A program made the position numbers and the translations under genes. The notes under the pieces are model-generated. The model ran no database searches. It was not told where the DNA came from and saw only the letters and a list, made by a program, of their open reading frames with translations. This document shows, in pieces, positions 1 through 8,535 of a stretch of 50,056 bases of DNA (positions within the stretch are counted from its first letter, which is position 1; each line of letters starts with the position of its first letter). The stretch is from Paludibacteraceae bacterium. GTDB lineage: Bacteria > Bacteroidota > Bacteroidia > Bacteroidales > Paludibacteraceae. The stretch lies in NCBI GenBank assembly GCA_017649925.1, contig JAGCFX010000059.1:1-50056 (forward strand), read 5' to 3'.

Positions 1-446
1 GGGAGGAAGGCTTCCATACCGAGTACGTCCACGATCATGCCGCCTTTCGAACGCCATTTGATGTAACCGGTAACGATCTCACCTGCGTTGTAAGCCTCAT
101 TAACGCGGTCCCAAGCGCGAGCGGTGCGTGCCTCATTGTGCGAAAGCACGAGTTGGCCTTTCTTGTCCTCCTGGCTCTTGATGTAGACTTCTACTTTGTC
201 GCCTACCTTGAGCTCAGGGTTGTAACGGAACTCAGCAGCCGGAACGATACCGTCCGACTTGTAACCAACGTTCACAACTACTTCGCGTTTGTTGATACTG
301 ATGACGGTACCCTCAACGACTTCGTTGTCCTTGATGGCGCTCAGGGTGTCATTATACTTTTGGATTTCTTCTTCGTTTTTTGTGCCTTGCTTTTGTGCTT
401 CATAGGCATCCCAGTCGAAGTTCTGGAGAGAAAGATTTTCTGCCAT
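1..446 (-). CDS. rpsA: 30S ribosomal protein S1, N-terminal part
   Basis: Ribosomal protein S1, the mRNA-binding small-subunit protein built from repeated S1 (OB-fold) domains. Reading leftward from the ATG at 446, about 148 residues are visible before the window edge cuts the gene; the Bacteroidota family is near 600 residues. The visible part has the acidic N-terminus (MAENLSLQNFDWDAYE) and most of the first S1 domain, with VVNVGYKSDG and, near residue 110, the QLVLSHNEA motif that closes an S1 repeat. The start is fixed by a good Bacteroidota promoter about 100 nt upstream. It is transcribed separately from the permease gene behind it. The leader carries a hairpin close to the start codon. 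Confidence 0.93.
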   Translation of the reverse strand, partial: MAENLSLQNFDWDAYEAQKQGTKNEEEIQKYNDTLSAIKDNEVVEGTVISINKREVVVNVGYKSDGIVPAAEFRYNPELKVGDKVEVYIKSQEDKKGQLVLSHNEARTARAWDRVNEAYNAGEIVTGYIKWRSKGGMIVDVLGMEAFL

Positions 447-460
447 TGTGGTAGAATGTT

Positions 461-487
461 GCTTGGCTCAGCCTTGGCTTACCAAGC
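461..487 (-). promoter_or_regulatory. Leader hairpins before rpsA
   Basis: In the rpsA leader, 15-41 nt before the ATG, two stems compete for the same arm: GCTTGG (461-466) with CCAAGC (482-487), and CTTGG (473-477) with CCAAG (482-486). Only one can form at a time. S1 controls its own translation through a structured leader in Gammaproteobacteria; that this hairpin does the same here is inference. Confidence 0.4.
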
Positions 488-542
488 GTTAAAAATTAAA
501 CATTTAGTTAGCCTTTCTTCACTTCTCAGCGAAAAAAGCGTG

Positions 543-574
543 CAAAGTTACAACAATTTTTTGGATTGTGCAAA
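543..574 (-). promoter_or_regulatory. Promoter for rpsA
   Basis: On the minus strand there is TTTG (571-574), a 20-bp spacer and TAACTTTG (543-550), matching the Bacteroidota sigma-ABfr consensus TTTG-N20-TAnnTTTG. It gives a leader of roughly 90 nt before rpsA. Confidence 0.8.
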
Positions 575-602
575 TATTTTGGCATAAAAATGAAATTTTT
601 CG

Positions 603-1526
603 TCAAATTGAGCCGAGGGCGAGACAGATAAGTCCGGCTAAGATGCCTGCCATACAAATGATTTTGCGGAGAGGGTCGGGTTCTTTTAGTAAAAGAAGTC
701 CGTAAGCGAAGCCGATAATAGCACCGCCTCGGCGAATGGTACTCACAACCGCAATAAGGGAATCAGGGTCACGGAGAGCCAACATATAGACATTGTCCGA
801 AACAATCAAAAAGAGGCTGATTAAAACAATAGGGAGCAGGGACCGCTGCGCTAAAGGTCTAAAGGATACAGATTTTGATTCCTTTACTCTAATTACTACC
901 CACATGATAAGCATCATAATCGCTTGATAGAAAGTATAATAGACCTGTACCGCATTATGGTCGTAGCGGCGCATAAGGTATTTGTCATACAAGCCCGAGC
1001 AGGAGCCGATGAGGATGGCCAGGGCGAGGCAGAGATAATAGAACTTATGCTCCTTGAATAGGGCAGGGTGGTGGGCCGTTTTGGTGGCGCCGAGCGAGAA
1101 AAGAAAGATCGTTCCAATTGCCAGCAGTACACCGGTCCACTGCCATGTATTGAGTTGCTCGTGGAAGATGAGGAGTGCGCCGACGAGCGTCCACATCGGT
1201 CGTGTGGCTTGCAGAGGACTGACGACAGAAAGCGGGAGGTGCTTGAGAGAAATATAGGCGAAAATCCAACTGCTGAGAACAATAACCGATTTGAGGATAG
1301 TATAGAGATGTGCTGTCATGTCAAGACGCGGCACATAGAAAGGTGTGCCGAGCATCAGCTCGGGGTATAAACGCGATAGAATCAGCGGGATAGAGAGGAC
1401 AAACGAAGAGAAACAGACGCTGAGTGTCAACACATCTACAACGCGGTTATCGCGCAGCGCGATTTTCTTGCTGATGTCATAAAATCCGAGGCAAAGCGCC
1501 GATATAAATGCTAAAAGTGTCCACAT
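603..1526 (-). CDS. EamA/DMT-family membrane permease
   Basis: Predicted ten-helix drug/metabolite transporter of the inner membrane; substrate unknown. I chose the ATG at 1526 (MWTLLAFISALCLGFYDISK), giving 307 residues, because the promoter lies inside the longer reading frame that begins at 1574. About ten hydrophobic segments are spread along the protein in two EamA-like halves. The first half has the helix ending in SPLQATRPMWTLVGALLIF, and the second ends in AYGLLLLKEPDPLRKIICM, the usual ExPDPL-like end of the family. It is divergent from the EF-hand protein gene and shares a palindromic promoter region with it. Confidence 0.8.
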   Translation of the reverse strand: MWTLLAFISALCLGFYDISKKIALRDNRVVDVLTLSVCFSSFVLSIPLILSRLYPELMLGTPFYVPRLDMTAHLYTILKSVIVLSSWIFAYISLKHLPLSVVSPLQATRPMWTLVGALLIFHEQLNTWQWTGVLLAIGTIFLFSLGATKTAHHPALFKEHKFYYLCLALAILIGSCSGLYDKYLMRRYDHNAVQVYYTFYQAIMMLIMWVVIRVKESKSVSFRPLAQRSLLPIVLISLFLIVSDNVYMLALRDPDSLIAVVSTIRRGGAIIGFAYGLLLLKEPDPLRKIICMAGILAGLICLALGSI

Positions 1527-1543
1527 AATTGCAAAAACGGCTG

Positions 1544-1575
1544 CAAAATTACAAAAATGTTTGCATATATGCAAA
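1544..1575 (-). promoter_or_regulatory. Promoter for the EamA permease, left arm of a bidirectional promoter
   Basis: Minus strand: TTTG (1572-1575), 20 bp, TAATTTTG (1544-1551). The -33 box is one end of the palindrome TTTGCATATATGCAAA (1560-1575), whose other end is the -33 box of the rightward promoter. Confidence 0.8.
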
Positions 1576-1591
1576 TTTTTTATTATCTTTG
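1560..1591 (+). promoter_or_regulatory. Promoter for the EF-hand membrane protein, right arm of a bidirectional promoter
   Basis: Plus strand: TTTG (1560-1563), 20 bp, TATCTTTG (1584-1591). The first transcribed base should lie near 1598, which rules out a start upstream and supports the ATG at 1631. Confidence 0.8.
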
Positions 1592-1630
1592 CCGCCGATT
1601 TGTGTGCATATCGATAAAATTAAATATACT

Positions 1631-3355
1631 ATGGCTAAGTACAATTGGAAATTTGCGAACGTGGGTGGTGTGACGCGCGTTCGTATTCAGTCGGGTGAGG
1701 ACATTCGTCACCTCGGTGAGTTGGACAAGAAAATGTGGACCGTTCTGTCGTGTCCTACAACGGGTTTGGAGATTTGCGAGGACTCGTTGAAAGCGATGGA
1801 TTTGGACGGCGACGGCAAGTTGCGTTTGAAAGAAGTGGTAGCAGCTTCGGAGTGGCTGTGCGCAGCGCTGAAAGATCCGAAAACGCTGTTGGCACAAAAA
1901 GATGTGCTGGCTATTGAGGACATTGCAGACGAAGCAATAGCAGCCGTGGCAAAGAAGATTGTCGGCAAGAAAAAAGAGATCGCGCTGGCAGATATAGATG
2001 CAGCCATTGCCGCCATCACGGTAGAGGAACAATCTGTTCCTGCTGCACCGCTGGAAGCGGACATCATCGCGGCTTACAAAGAGAAGAGCGCTGAGTACGC
2101 GGCATATTATGAGCAGGAGAAACTGCAGAAACTCGGTTTGGCACTTATCCCTGAAGATGCTCCGAAACCCGGCATGAAAGAGAAGGACTTCCTCGCTATG
2201 GGTAAGCAGATTGCCGATTGGGAGGCTGCAAAAGCTGCTGCGGAAGGCGCCAATGCCGCTGCATGGGACGCTGCTAAAGCAGAGTTTGCTCCGTTGCGGA
2301 AGTTGATATTGTTGCATCGCGATTTCTTCCGTGTGCTACGTAACTTCATCACTTTCGAGGACTTCTATGACAATAATAAAAAGACCATCGCTTCGTTCGA
2401 GGCAGGTACACTCATCATTGACCAGCGCGCATGCCATCTTTGTCTGCGTGTGAACGACCTGCCGAAGCATGACGCACAGGCGCCGCAGTCGGGCATCTAC
2501 CTGTTGTATTGCGACTGCGAGAGCAAGAAACTCGGCAAGAAAATGCAGATCGTGGCAGCCATGACGCAAGGCGACATCAACAACCTGAGTGTCGGCAAAA
2601 ATGCCATCTTCTATGATAACGAGGGCAACGATTATGATGCTGTGGTGACGAAGATCATCGACAACCCGATTTCTATCCGCCAGGCCTTCTGGACGCCATA
2701 TCGCAAGTTCGCTAAGTGGATTGAGGAGAAGATCAATAAGTCGGCTGCGGAAAAGGACGCAAAGGCATTTGACGACATGACGGCTAAAGCCGACGCGGCA
2801 GCTGATCCAAACGCAGAGAAAAAGCCTGCTTTCGACATCGCTAAGTTTGCCGGAATCTTTGCCGCCATCGGCATGGCCTTAGGCATGATAGGTACGGCTC
2901 TGGCGGCAGTGGCCAAAGGTATGAGCGGCTTCTCTTGGTGGCAGTTGCTGATTGTGTTTGTCTGCATATTGTTGGTTATCAGCGGTCCGAGTATGATTAT
3001 GGCTTGGCTCAAACTGCGCCGTCGTAATCTGGCTCCGGTGCTCAATGCGAACGGTTGGGCAGTCAATGCGGATGCCATCATCTCTGTGCTCTTCGGCCGT
3101 ACGTTGACGGAACAAGTCGTTTTCCCGTTGGTTAAAGACCCGTTGGCAGCGAAGAAAAACAAGATGAAACCATGGCAGGCAACCTGTGTGACCATCGCAT
3201 GTGTGGCCATCTTAGGGCTCGGCGGTTGGGGCGTTTATAAATACATGACGCGCCCGGCTACCATCGAGCAGATCGAGGAAGTGTCCGACCCGCAGGCAGC
3301 AGCAGAAGCGGCAGAGGCTATAGTAGAAACCCCGGCAGAGGAGGCAGCTGAATGA
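1631..3355 (+). CDS. Uncharacterised EF-hand and Cys-motif membrane protein
   Basis: I do not recognise a named function. The 574-residue product has no signal peptide. Visible parts: a canonical EF-hand loop [12 protein letters not shown] at residues 57-68, with acidic residues at positions 1, 3, 5 and 12; an Ala/Glu-rich helical stretch (about 85-235); a domain with four cysteines spaced C-x2-C-x22-C-x-C (C268, C271, C294, C296), which could bind a metal; an Ala/Lys linker; hydrophobic segments near 404-427, 433-457 and 520-540; and an acidic Ala/Glu tail. The start follows its own promoter, and an upstream reading frame runs through the promoter, so it was rejected. The stop overlaps the start of the M23 peptidase gene (ATGA), implying coupled translation. 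The large soluble N-terminal part is probably cytoplasmic, followed by a C-terminal anchor. Confidence 0.75.
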   Translation: MAKYNWKFANVGGVTRVRIQSGEDIRHLGELDKKMWTVLSCPTTGLEICEDSLKAMDLDGDGKLRLKEVVAASEWLCAALKDPKTLLAQKDVLAIEDIADEAIAAVAKKIVGKKKEIALADIDAAIAAITVEEQSVPAAPLEADIIAAYKEKSAEYAAYYEQEKLQKLGLALIPEDAPKPGMKEKDFLAMGKQIADWEAAKAAAEGANAAAWDAAKAEFAPLRKLILLHRDFFRVLRNFITFEDFYDNNKKTIASFEAGTLIIDQRACHLCLRVNDLPKHDAQAPQSGIYLLYCDCESKKLGKKMQIVAAMTQGDINNLSVGKNAIFYDNEGNDYDAVVTKIIDNPISIRQAFWTPYRKFAKWIEEKINKSAAEKDAKAFDDMTAKADAAADPNAEKKPAFDIAKFAGIFAAIGMALGMIGTALAAVAKGMSGFSWWQLLIVFVCILLVISGPSMIMAWLKLRRRNLAPVLNANGWAVNADAIISVLFGRTLTEQVVFPLVKDPLAAKKNKMKPWQATCVTIACVAILGLGGWGVYKYMTRPATIEQIEEVSDPQAAAEAAEAIVETPAEEAAE

Positions 3356-4371
3356 AGCGCGCGTTAATTGTTCTCTTTGCCCTGGGCCAACTGCTCTGGG
3401 TAAATGCGCAGAATGTGCCGGCTGTGGCGGAGGTGCCGCTGGATAGTGCGGCGGTGGATAGCGAGGGTGATGAGTTGGAGGAGCTTGACGATCTCGATGT
3501 ACGTGCCACGCAGTTGCCTGAGTGTCTGGCGGGTTTGTTCTCCCATGATACTTTGATATTGGGCTGTGAGTTAGATGTGTTGCCAAGTAAGATTATCGTG
3601 CGTACTGTCGATGGTGACGTTGTTTATCGCATGGCGCCAAAGTTCATGATGGGCGACACGACGCTCTTCACGCATCACCCTGCCGATAGTTTATATCGCA
3701 ATATCTGGACCGACGCACGCGTGAACCCTTACGGAGCGTTGTTTGACAGTCTGAAGGACGATGTGCATATTCCGATGGAGGGCTTCCATCTGCCGCACCC
3801 GGGGTACATCACCAGCGGTTACGGTTGGCGCCGTTATCGTATGCATAAAGGGACGGATATTAAGGTGCAGATTGGCGATAGCATCCGTTCGGCATGGGAT
3901 GGTCAAGTGCGCATTGTAGGTTGGGACCCGAGAGGTTACGGCTATTTTGTAGTGGTGCGCCACGACAATGGTCTGGAGACCGTTTACGGCCATATGAGCC
4001 GTCCGATAGTAGATGAGTACGAGCGCGTCAAAGCCGGCGATGTGTTAGGTCTCGGCGGTAATACAGGACGCTCAACGGGTAGTCACTTGCACTTCGAAAT
4101 TCGTTATCTGGGCGAAGCAATGAACCCCGAGAGTTTCATTGATTTCTCAACGGGGCAGCTGAAGAACAAAAATGAGTACGTCATCGGCATCAAGGCCATG
4201 AAGCAGGCACGCGCTGAGCAGGCTGCAATGAGGTATCATAAAGTGCGTCAAGGCGACACGCTGAGCGGCATCGCGAAGAAGTACGGCACAACGGTACGCA
4301 ACCTCTGTAGGCTGAATAACATCAAGGAAACAAAGATTCTGCAGATAGGTCAGAAGATACGAGTCCGCTAA
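3352..4371 (+). CDS. Secreted M23 peptidase with C-terminal LysM domain
   Basis: Predicted zinc metallopeptidase or peptidoglycan endopeptidase (LytM/NlpD/EnvC type) of 339 residues. Residues 1-20 form a signal peptide ([20 protein letters not shown]), and an acidic Asp/Glu linker follows. The M23 core spans roughly 145-265, with the metal-site motifs MHKGTDI, YGHMS and HLHFEI all present, so it is probably active rather than an EnvC-like degenerate form. A single LysM domain ([16 protein letters not shown]... to the end, about 295-339) should hold it on the cell wall. The gene overlaps the EF-hand protein stop by 4 bp and ends directly against rlmH, which points the other way, with no spacer. 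Confidence 0.9.
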   Translation: MKRALIVLFALGQLLWVNAQNVPAVAEVPLDSAAVDSEGDELEELDDLDVRATQLPECLAGLFSHDTLILGCELDVLPSKIIVRTVDGDVVYRMAPKFMMGDTTLFTHHPADSLYRNIWTDARVNPYGALFDSLKDDVHIPMEGFHLPHPGYITSGYGWRRYRMHKGTDIKVQIGDSIRSAWDGQVRIVGWDPRGYGYFVVVRHDNGLETVYGHMSRPIVDEYERVKAGDVLGLGGNTGRSTGSHLHFEIRYLGEAMNPESFIDFSTGQLKNKNEYVIGIKAMKQARAEQAAMRYHKVRQGDTLSGIAKKYGTTVRNLCRLNNIKETKILQIGQKIRVR

Positions 4372-4842
4372 TCACTCATGGTGATAGGGCTCGCCCCGTA
4401 GAATGGTCATCGCGCGATATAGTTGCTCGATGGCCATTATTCGTATCATCTGGTGGCTAAAAGTCATTTGACTGAGAGAGAGCTTTCCGTTAGCGCGGGC
4501 ATAAACCGCAGGACTGAAGCCGTAAGCGCCGCCGATAACCAGCGCAAGGTCTCGTCCGCTGCCCATCTTCTTTTGCAGCCAATCGGCGTACTCGATAGAG
4601 CGGAACTCACGGCCATGTTCATCTAATAGCCAGACATCCGTCGCCGGCGTAAGACGCGCAAGGATGGCTTCGCCTTCGGTGCTCTTCAACTGCTCCTCGC
4701 TCAGCGATTTGGCATTCTTGACATCAGGAATCACTACAAACTCAAACGGCACATAATGCGTGAGCCGTTGTTGGTAGTCCTCGATGAGAGATTGTAGACG
4801 GGAATCGGTCGTTTTGCCGACCACGAAAAGCGTGACTTTCAT
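4372..4842 (-). CDS. rlmH: 23S rRNA pseudouridine-1915 N3-methyltransferase
   Basis: RlmH, a SPOUT-fold methyltransferase that uses S-adenosylmethionine to methylate pseudouridine 1915 in helix 69 of 23S rRNA. It has 156 residues, the normal length. The signature glycine-rich knot (LALVIGGAYGFSPAVYARAN, about residues 100-119) and the C-terminal SHQMIRIMAIEQLYRAMTIL with GEPYHHE are intact. Its ATG overlaps the TAA of the lipoprotein gene upstream by one base, so it is probably the last gene of the leftward series that starts near 8.4 kb. Confidence 0.95.
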   Translation of the reverse strand: MKVTLFVVGKTTDSRLQSLIEDYQQRLTHYVPFEFVVIPDVKNAKSLSEEQLKSTEGEAILARLTPATDVWLLDEHGREFRSIEYADWLQKKMGSGRDLALVIGGAYGFSPAVYARANGKLSLSQMTFSHQMIRIMAIEQLYRAMTILRGEPYHHE

Positions 4843-5729
4843 TACCAGTCTTGTCCGTCTTTGATGTTCTGCTGTTCGGAGAAATAGAGTTCCGTACTAT
4901 CGCCTTCCCAGCTAAATCGATAGAGCGTGTATTGCTTGAAACTACCGTCAAAACCTCCTATAGCGGTATAGTACGTATGTCCCTCCTCGAAATCCATCCA
5001 CGAGTTGTAGCCGTCATTGTACACAGCCTTGACTCCGTAGAGCACATCGGCATCTTCGGGACTGATAAATAAATCCAGCATCCAGTACATGAAAAAGACT
5101 TGTGGGGATATATCTGGAAACTTATTGTGCAATAGGGTGCTGTCTATGGTAGATGCGATGTATGGGAAGCGGGCGTTGATGTTTCCGAGTGAATCAACGG
5201 GATAGATGTAGTCCCATCGTCCTTTGACGCGGTAATCGAAATGGACATTCACAACGCTCTCATCGGTCGTAGTTACGGAAATGAGGTTTAGTCGGCCGGC
5301 TGGTTTGAGTGTCTCGGGATTGACAGCAAAGGCATAAATCCAATATTTCGTATTTGGTAGTAAACCAGTGAAGAAATGGTCCACTGGACCGTATTGAAGC
5401 ATATGAGACGCGAAAGGCGCGACGTTGAACTCGCCTTTTTTGAGCAGTTCGCTGCGCCACTCGCGGTATTCGATGTCTGCTGAGTCCAAAGCCAGTGACA
5501 TAAACTGTTTCTGTTGTGTCATGGGGTCATATCCTTCGCGCATGGGCGTGATATCAATATAATAATATGCCTCTTTATTGGTGGCAAATGAGCACTCCAC
5601 AAAACCTGCCGAGACGGTCTCGACTTTCATACTGATCTCTACTTTCTTAGTCGTCCAAGGTGCCTCGGGGTTGCAACTCGCGAAGAGCAAGGAACACAGA
5701 ACGACGAACAATGACAATCGCTTACTCAT
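4842..5729 (-). CDS. Predicted lipoprotein of unknown function
   Basis: A 295-residue exported protein. The N-terminus is a lipoprotein signal with lipobox LFASC (Cys about residue 19). The mature part has a pattern of short beta strands including a segment like a fibronectin-type or immunoglobulin-like module (TVSAGFVECSFATN... to LLPNTKYWIYAFAVN, about 38-140). The second half is rich in Tyr, Trp and Asp. No catalytic motif is visible. It overlaps the lipase-like gene upstream by 8 bp and rlmH downstream by one base, so it is translated within the same message. A surface or periplasmic partner of the lipase is possible but unproven. Confidence 0.7.
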   Translation of the reverse strand: MSKRLSLFVVLCSLLFASCNPEAPWTTKKVEISMKVETVSAGFVECSFATNKEAYYYIDITPMREGYDPMTQQKQFMSLALDSADIEYREWRSELLKKGEFNVAPFASHMLQYGPVDHFFTGLLPNTKYWIYAFAVNPETLKPAGRLNLISVTTTDESVVNVHFDYRVKGRWDYIYPVDSLGNINARFPYIASTIDSTLLHNKFPDISPQVFFMYWMLDLFISPEDADVLYGVKAVYNDGYNSWMDFEEGHTYYTAIGGFDGSFKQYTLYRFSWEGDSTELYFSEQQNIKDGQDW

Positions 5730-7047
5730 ACTGTTTCCTTTCTTTTTCTTCCTGAATGAGGAGGGATTGCACGGAATAGATGAAGCGCAGACAGGTCTTT
5801 ACATGCCCGCCATAGTGGCCGAAGTTATACGTGATGTTGGAGTAACTCCATCGTGATTTGGCGTTTACGGCATTCGTGTAAGGAACCGTCTCGTCGTCCA
5901 TCGAATGAACCATGTACACGGATGCTTCTGGTAACCAGTTATAGGAAGTAATGGAGTTCTCCGTCATGGCTTTATATAGTTCCGCAACCTTGTCGGAACG
6001 TTGGTCTATGGCTTCTTGGGTCAGCAACTTGTGCGTCACTTTGGTTCCGATGAATTGGTTGATTTGAGCGGAAGTATAGCGCTTGCTGTTTATCCAATCA
6101 TCCATGTTTTCGCATAGCCATGGCTGCATCATGTCGCTTATCTGCATATGAAGTCCGTTACCTAAAATCATACCCTGTAGTACCAACGGTACAGCCACAG
6201 GATAACTGGCTGTGTCAGTGGTCACGAAGCGCTCGTAGGTAGCCTTCACATCATATGGCCCGCCACCTGCGAAGACTCGGTGAATCTTTATCTGTTCAGG
6301 GTCTTCTTCCCAGAAATACTCGGTTTCGATAAGGTGTTGTACGGCCATCGTCGTCGCACCGCCTTGGCTGTAGCCCATTAGGTAGATGTCGTCGTTTTCG
6401 GGTTCCATATCTACCGCTTTGAGCCAGGGCTTAACCGCTAGATACATATCTACCACATTACGCGCAGTGAGGTCCATCACCAGGTACGGGTGAATCTCAT
6501 GGGACGTGATGCCGTAACCGAGGTAGTCGGGGATGATCAGTCCGTAACCCAACTTGACGAGCACACCTTCCAACGAGAAGCAGTTACTCGGCGCCTCGCC
6601 GTTCGAGCAAACGGTGTAGTGACTCACGAGGATCATGCGTTTGGGTTTGCCTTTCGCCGGAAGCATTACCTTACCCGACAGTCTGATGGTATCCCAATCG
6701 CCATTGATGCTGGGGTAGGTACCTACGATCTCAATCACGCGGTTCTGGTTGCCGTATTTGAGCAGTTCCTGCAGAATGGCGGCTCCCGTCGTACTGTTGG
6801 TCTGCGGTGCTTTGTTTGGACCGCTCGGCTCTTCGTCTACATATTCGTTAACCGGCGTGCCGTCAGGCAGGAAACAGTTATACGGCAGACCATCACTCAG
6901 GTCTGTCTCATGCTGGCTGATGACTTGGAACTTCATGCCTTTTGCGGCTTCGATGTCCGTGAAGTCCACACACTCGTTGTCCTTAAACCGGCAGCCCGCC
7001 CAAGCCACAACTGCCAGCAATAATACTATGTATTTAGAAACGCGCAC
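5722..7047 (-). CDS. Secreted alpha/beta-hydrolase lipoprotein (lipase-like)
   Basis: 441 residues starting at a GTG codon. A signal ends in lipobox VAWAGC (Cys about 19), so the enzyme should be lipid-anchored outside the cytoplasm. The alpha/beta-hydrolase core shows the nucleophile elbow LMGYSQGGATT (GxSxG serine near residue 225), a plausible acid in VHSMDDETVPYTNA and a histidine in NFGHYGGHVKTC near the C-terminus, which makes a complete Ser-Asp-His triad. Layout and length resemble secretory lipases and related cutinase-like or prolyl-peptidase-like hydrolases; the natural substrate cannot be told. The start lies 14 bp inside the beta-barrel gene upstream, and the stop overlaps the next lipoprotein gene. 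Confidence 0.8.
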   Translation of the reverse strand: MRVSKYIVLLLAVVAWAGCRFKDNECVDFTDIEAAKGMKFQVISQHETDLSDGLPYNCFLPDGTPVNEYVDEEPSGPNKAPQTNSTTGAAILQELLKYGNQNRVIEIVGTYPSINGDWDTIRLSGKVMLPAKGKPKRMILVSHYTVCSNGEAPSNCFSLEGVLVKLGYGLIIPDYLGYGITSHEIHPYLVMDLTARNVVDMYLAVKPWLKAVDMEPENDDIYLMGYSQGGATTMAVQHLIETEYFWEEDPEQIKIHRVFAGGGPYDVKATYERFVTTDTASYPVAVPLVLQGMILGNGLHMQISDMMQPWLCENMDDWINSKRYTSAQINQFIGTKVTHKLLTQEAIDQRSDKVAELYKAMTENSITSYNWLPEASVYMVHSMDDETVPYTNAVNAKSRWSYSNITYNFGHYGGHVKTCLRFIYSVQSLLIQEEKERKQYE

Positions 7048-7690
7048 CGATACTTACATTAATGATTCGTGATGAAGCCAGGAATATATAATTGGCATTC
7101 TTAAGCGAGTACAGTCCGCCAAAATCGACGGCCATGAACCAGCGGTCGTAGTTGGCACTGAAACCGACGAGCGTCAGGTTAACCGCAGCGCCCACATCGG
7201 TCTTCTTACCTTTGGCATTGGTCTCCGTACCGCCGTTGATGCCCATTCCGAAACCCAGTCCGGAATAGATATTCACATACTCGTGGTGGAAATACGTGAA
7301 GCGAATAGTAGGCATGAAAACGAGGTTGTAGAAGAAATGCCCCGGGTCACGCGCCACTTCTGTACCTTTGCCGTCACGCGTCACATCTGTCCAGCGCACA
7401 TCGCTCCAATCGACCATCATGCCGAGCGAGAACCAATAGGCAAAACGCCGCTGGTACTCAATCCACACATGCTGATCATAGTGGTAGTCCTCGTGATAAA
7501 CCTCATGCCATGTGGTAGGCATAGTGGTGATATGGCTCGTCGGGTTATGCCAAACCAGCGTCTCGAACAACTGATCGCCCCAGCCCGCGCGCAACTCATT
7601 CGGGTTGTCCGTGAACGCCATATTGTCCTCTGCCTTCGCGCCAACCGTCACCATGCACAGCACTAATAATATGTAGCATAATCGTTTCAC
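7034..7690 (-). CDS. Small outer-membrane beta-barrel protein
   Basis: 218 residues from a GTG start. A cleavable signal peptide (about 1-20, ending VTVGAKA) precedes alternating aromatic and polar stretches typical of an eight- to ten-stranded barrel. The last residues (SRIINVSIGARF) end in Phe, the terminal signature recognised by the BAM complex. No enzymatic motif. It is the first gene after a 180-bp non-coding stretch and runs directly into the lipase-like gene, so it could serve surface exposure or transport linked to that enzyme, though this is only suggested by the order. Confidence 0.7.
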   Translation of the reverse strand: MKRLCYILLVLCMVTVGAKAEDNMAFTDNPNELRAGWGDQLFETLVWHNPTSHITTMPTTWHEVYHEDYHYDQHVWIEYQRRFAYWFSLGMMVDWSDVRWTDVTRDGKGTEVARDPGHFFYNLVFMPTIRFTYFHHEYVNIYSGLGFGMGINGGTETNAKGKKTDVGAAVNLTLVGFSANYDRWFMAVDFGGLYSLKNANYIFLASSRIINVSIGARF

Positions 7691-7870
7691 TTCAACTTTA
7701 TCGTCTCATCTCACTTCAATTTCCTTGTCTCACTTCCGCTTTTTCGTTTTTCAGCAACTTATCCTCTCTCCGGCGTTCTCACTTCACTTCGCCTTCTTCG
7801 TTTCGTAGCATTCTTGTCTCAAGCCACCACCTCTTTCTTACTCATCTTCTCTTCCCGCATTTGTGGTTGG
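7691..7870 (-). promoter_or_regulatory. Purine-rich untranslated spacer
   Basis: This 180-bp spacer is strongly strand-biased: on the transcribed strand it is mostly A and G, with irregular repeats of GAAGTGAGA-like words (copies around 7684, 7711, 7730 and 7780). I found no TAnnTTTG promoter and no clear terminator in it, so it is probably transcribed as part of the message from the promoter at 8399-8430. Confidence 0.4.
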
Positions 7871-8305
7871 TTAATTCTTTTTCTTCAGTTTGAAATCTGT
7901 TTTCAACGTCGCCTTTCCTTCGTACCAATCATGACCACCCTTGTATTTTACTTCGCTTGTAACACTGTCCGATTGGTATTCTCCGCTTGGGTCATTCACA
8001 ATGACTTTTTGATATTTCAGTGGAAAAATATCTTCATACTCTTTGTGTATCTCGCCATCGGCATTAGTGTACAATGTGTCTGCCCATTCTTCCCAATACC
8101 TCATATTTGCATCGTCTTGCCATCCTCCACGGCGAATCACTTGTATGCCTTCTAACGGCTTGTCCGCCTCGTCTGAGACCTTGCCCTCAAATGTCAAATC
8201 ACCTGTAGGAACGCCATATTTCGCGCAACTAAAGCTGCTGATTCCCAATAACCCGAGAATAACTCCGATAAGGGCGTTTGTCCAAATTCTCAATTTCGTT
8301 TTCAT
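7871..8305 (-). CDS. Radical-SAM-associated putative lipoprotein
   Basis: 144 residues. An N-terminal hydrophobic signal ends in SSFSC (Cys 27), followed by CAKYGVPTGDLTFEGKVSDE and PLEGIQVIRR. This CxxYGxP...GxVxDxxxxPxxGIxV layout is what I recall for the small Bacteroidales family named radical-SAM-associated putative lipoprotein, which also looks like a carboxypeptidase-regulatory-like beta sandwich. The C-terminus is Lys-rich. It is the first gene after the promoter at 8399-8430. No radical SAM gene is nearby, so the usual partner is absent from this window. The family name is from memory and is the uncertain part. Confidence 0.65.
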   Translation of the reverse strand: MKTKLRIWTNALIGVILGLLGISSFSCAKYGVPTGDLTFEGKVSDEADKPLEGIQVIRRGGWQDDANMRYWEEWADTLYTNADGEIHKEYEDIFPLKYQKVIVNDPSGEYQSDSVTSEVKYKGGHDWYEGKATLKTDFKLKKKN

Positions 8306-8398
8306 TGGTGTGTCTTTTTCGTTTTTCTGGGTATGTCTTTCTTGTTTTCCCGAGAGCGTTGTTTTCGTTTTCCCGGATTGTTTTTTTTAAATTCGCTG

Positions 8399-8430
8399 CA
8401 AAAGTACTAAAAAAAAATAATATACACAAA
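8399..8430 (-). promoter_or_regulatory. Promoter for the leftward lipoprotein/lipase operon
   Basis: Minus strand: TTTG (8427-8430), 20 bp, TACTTTTG (8399-8406). The leader to the lipoprotein ATG (about 90 nt) is purine-rich on the transcript, like the spacer further downstream. Confidence 0.75.
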
Positions 8431-8456
8431 TTTTCTGGCACAAAAATACATTTTTA

Positions 8457-8488
8457 TTTGCATATGTAAAAAATTATATGTAATTTTG
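8457..8488 (+). promoter_or_regulatory. Promoter for the small exported protein
   Basis: Plus strand: TTTG (8457-8460) extended as TTTGCATATGT, 20-bp spacer, TAATTTTG (8481-8488). It stands back to back with the leftward promoter 26 bp away. Confidence 0.8.
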
Positions 8489-8535
8489 CAGCGGAATAGT
8501 GGATAATCCATTTACTAACTTTAAAATACTACATT

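Noticed and set aside
575-602. Terminator after the EamA permease gene
   Set aside because: Only a short A/T stem (AAAAAT/ATTTTT) is visible, too weak to call.
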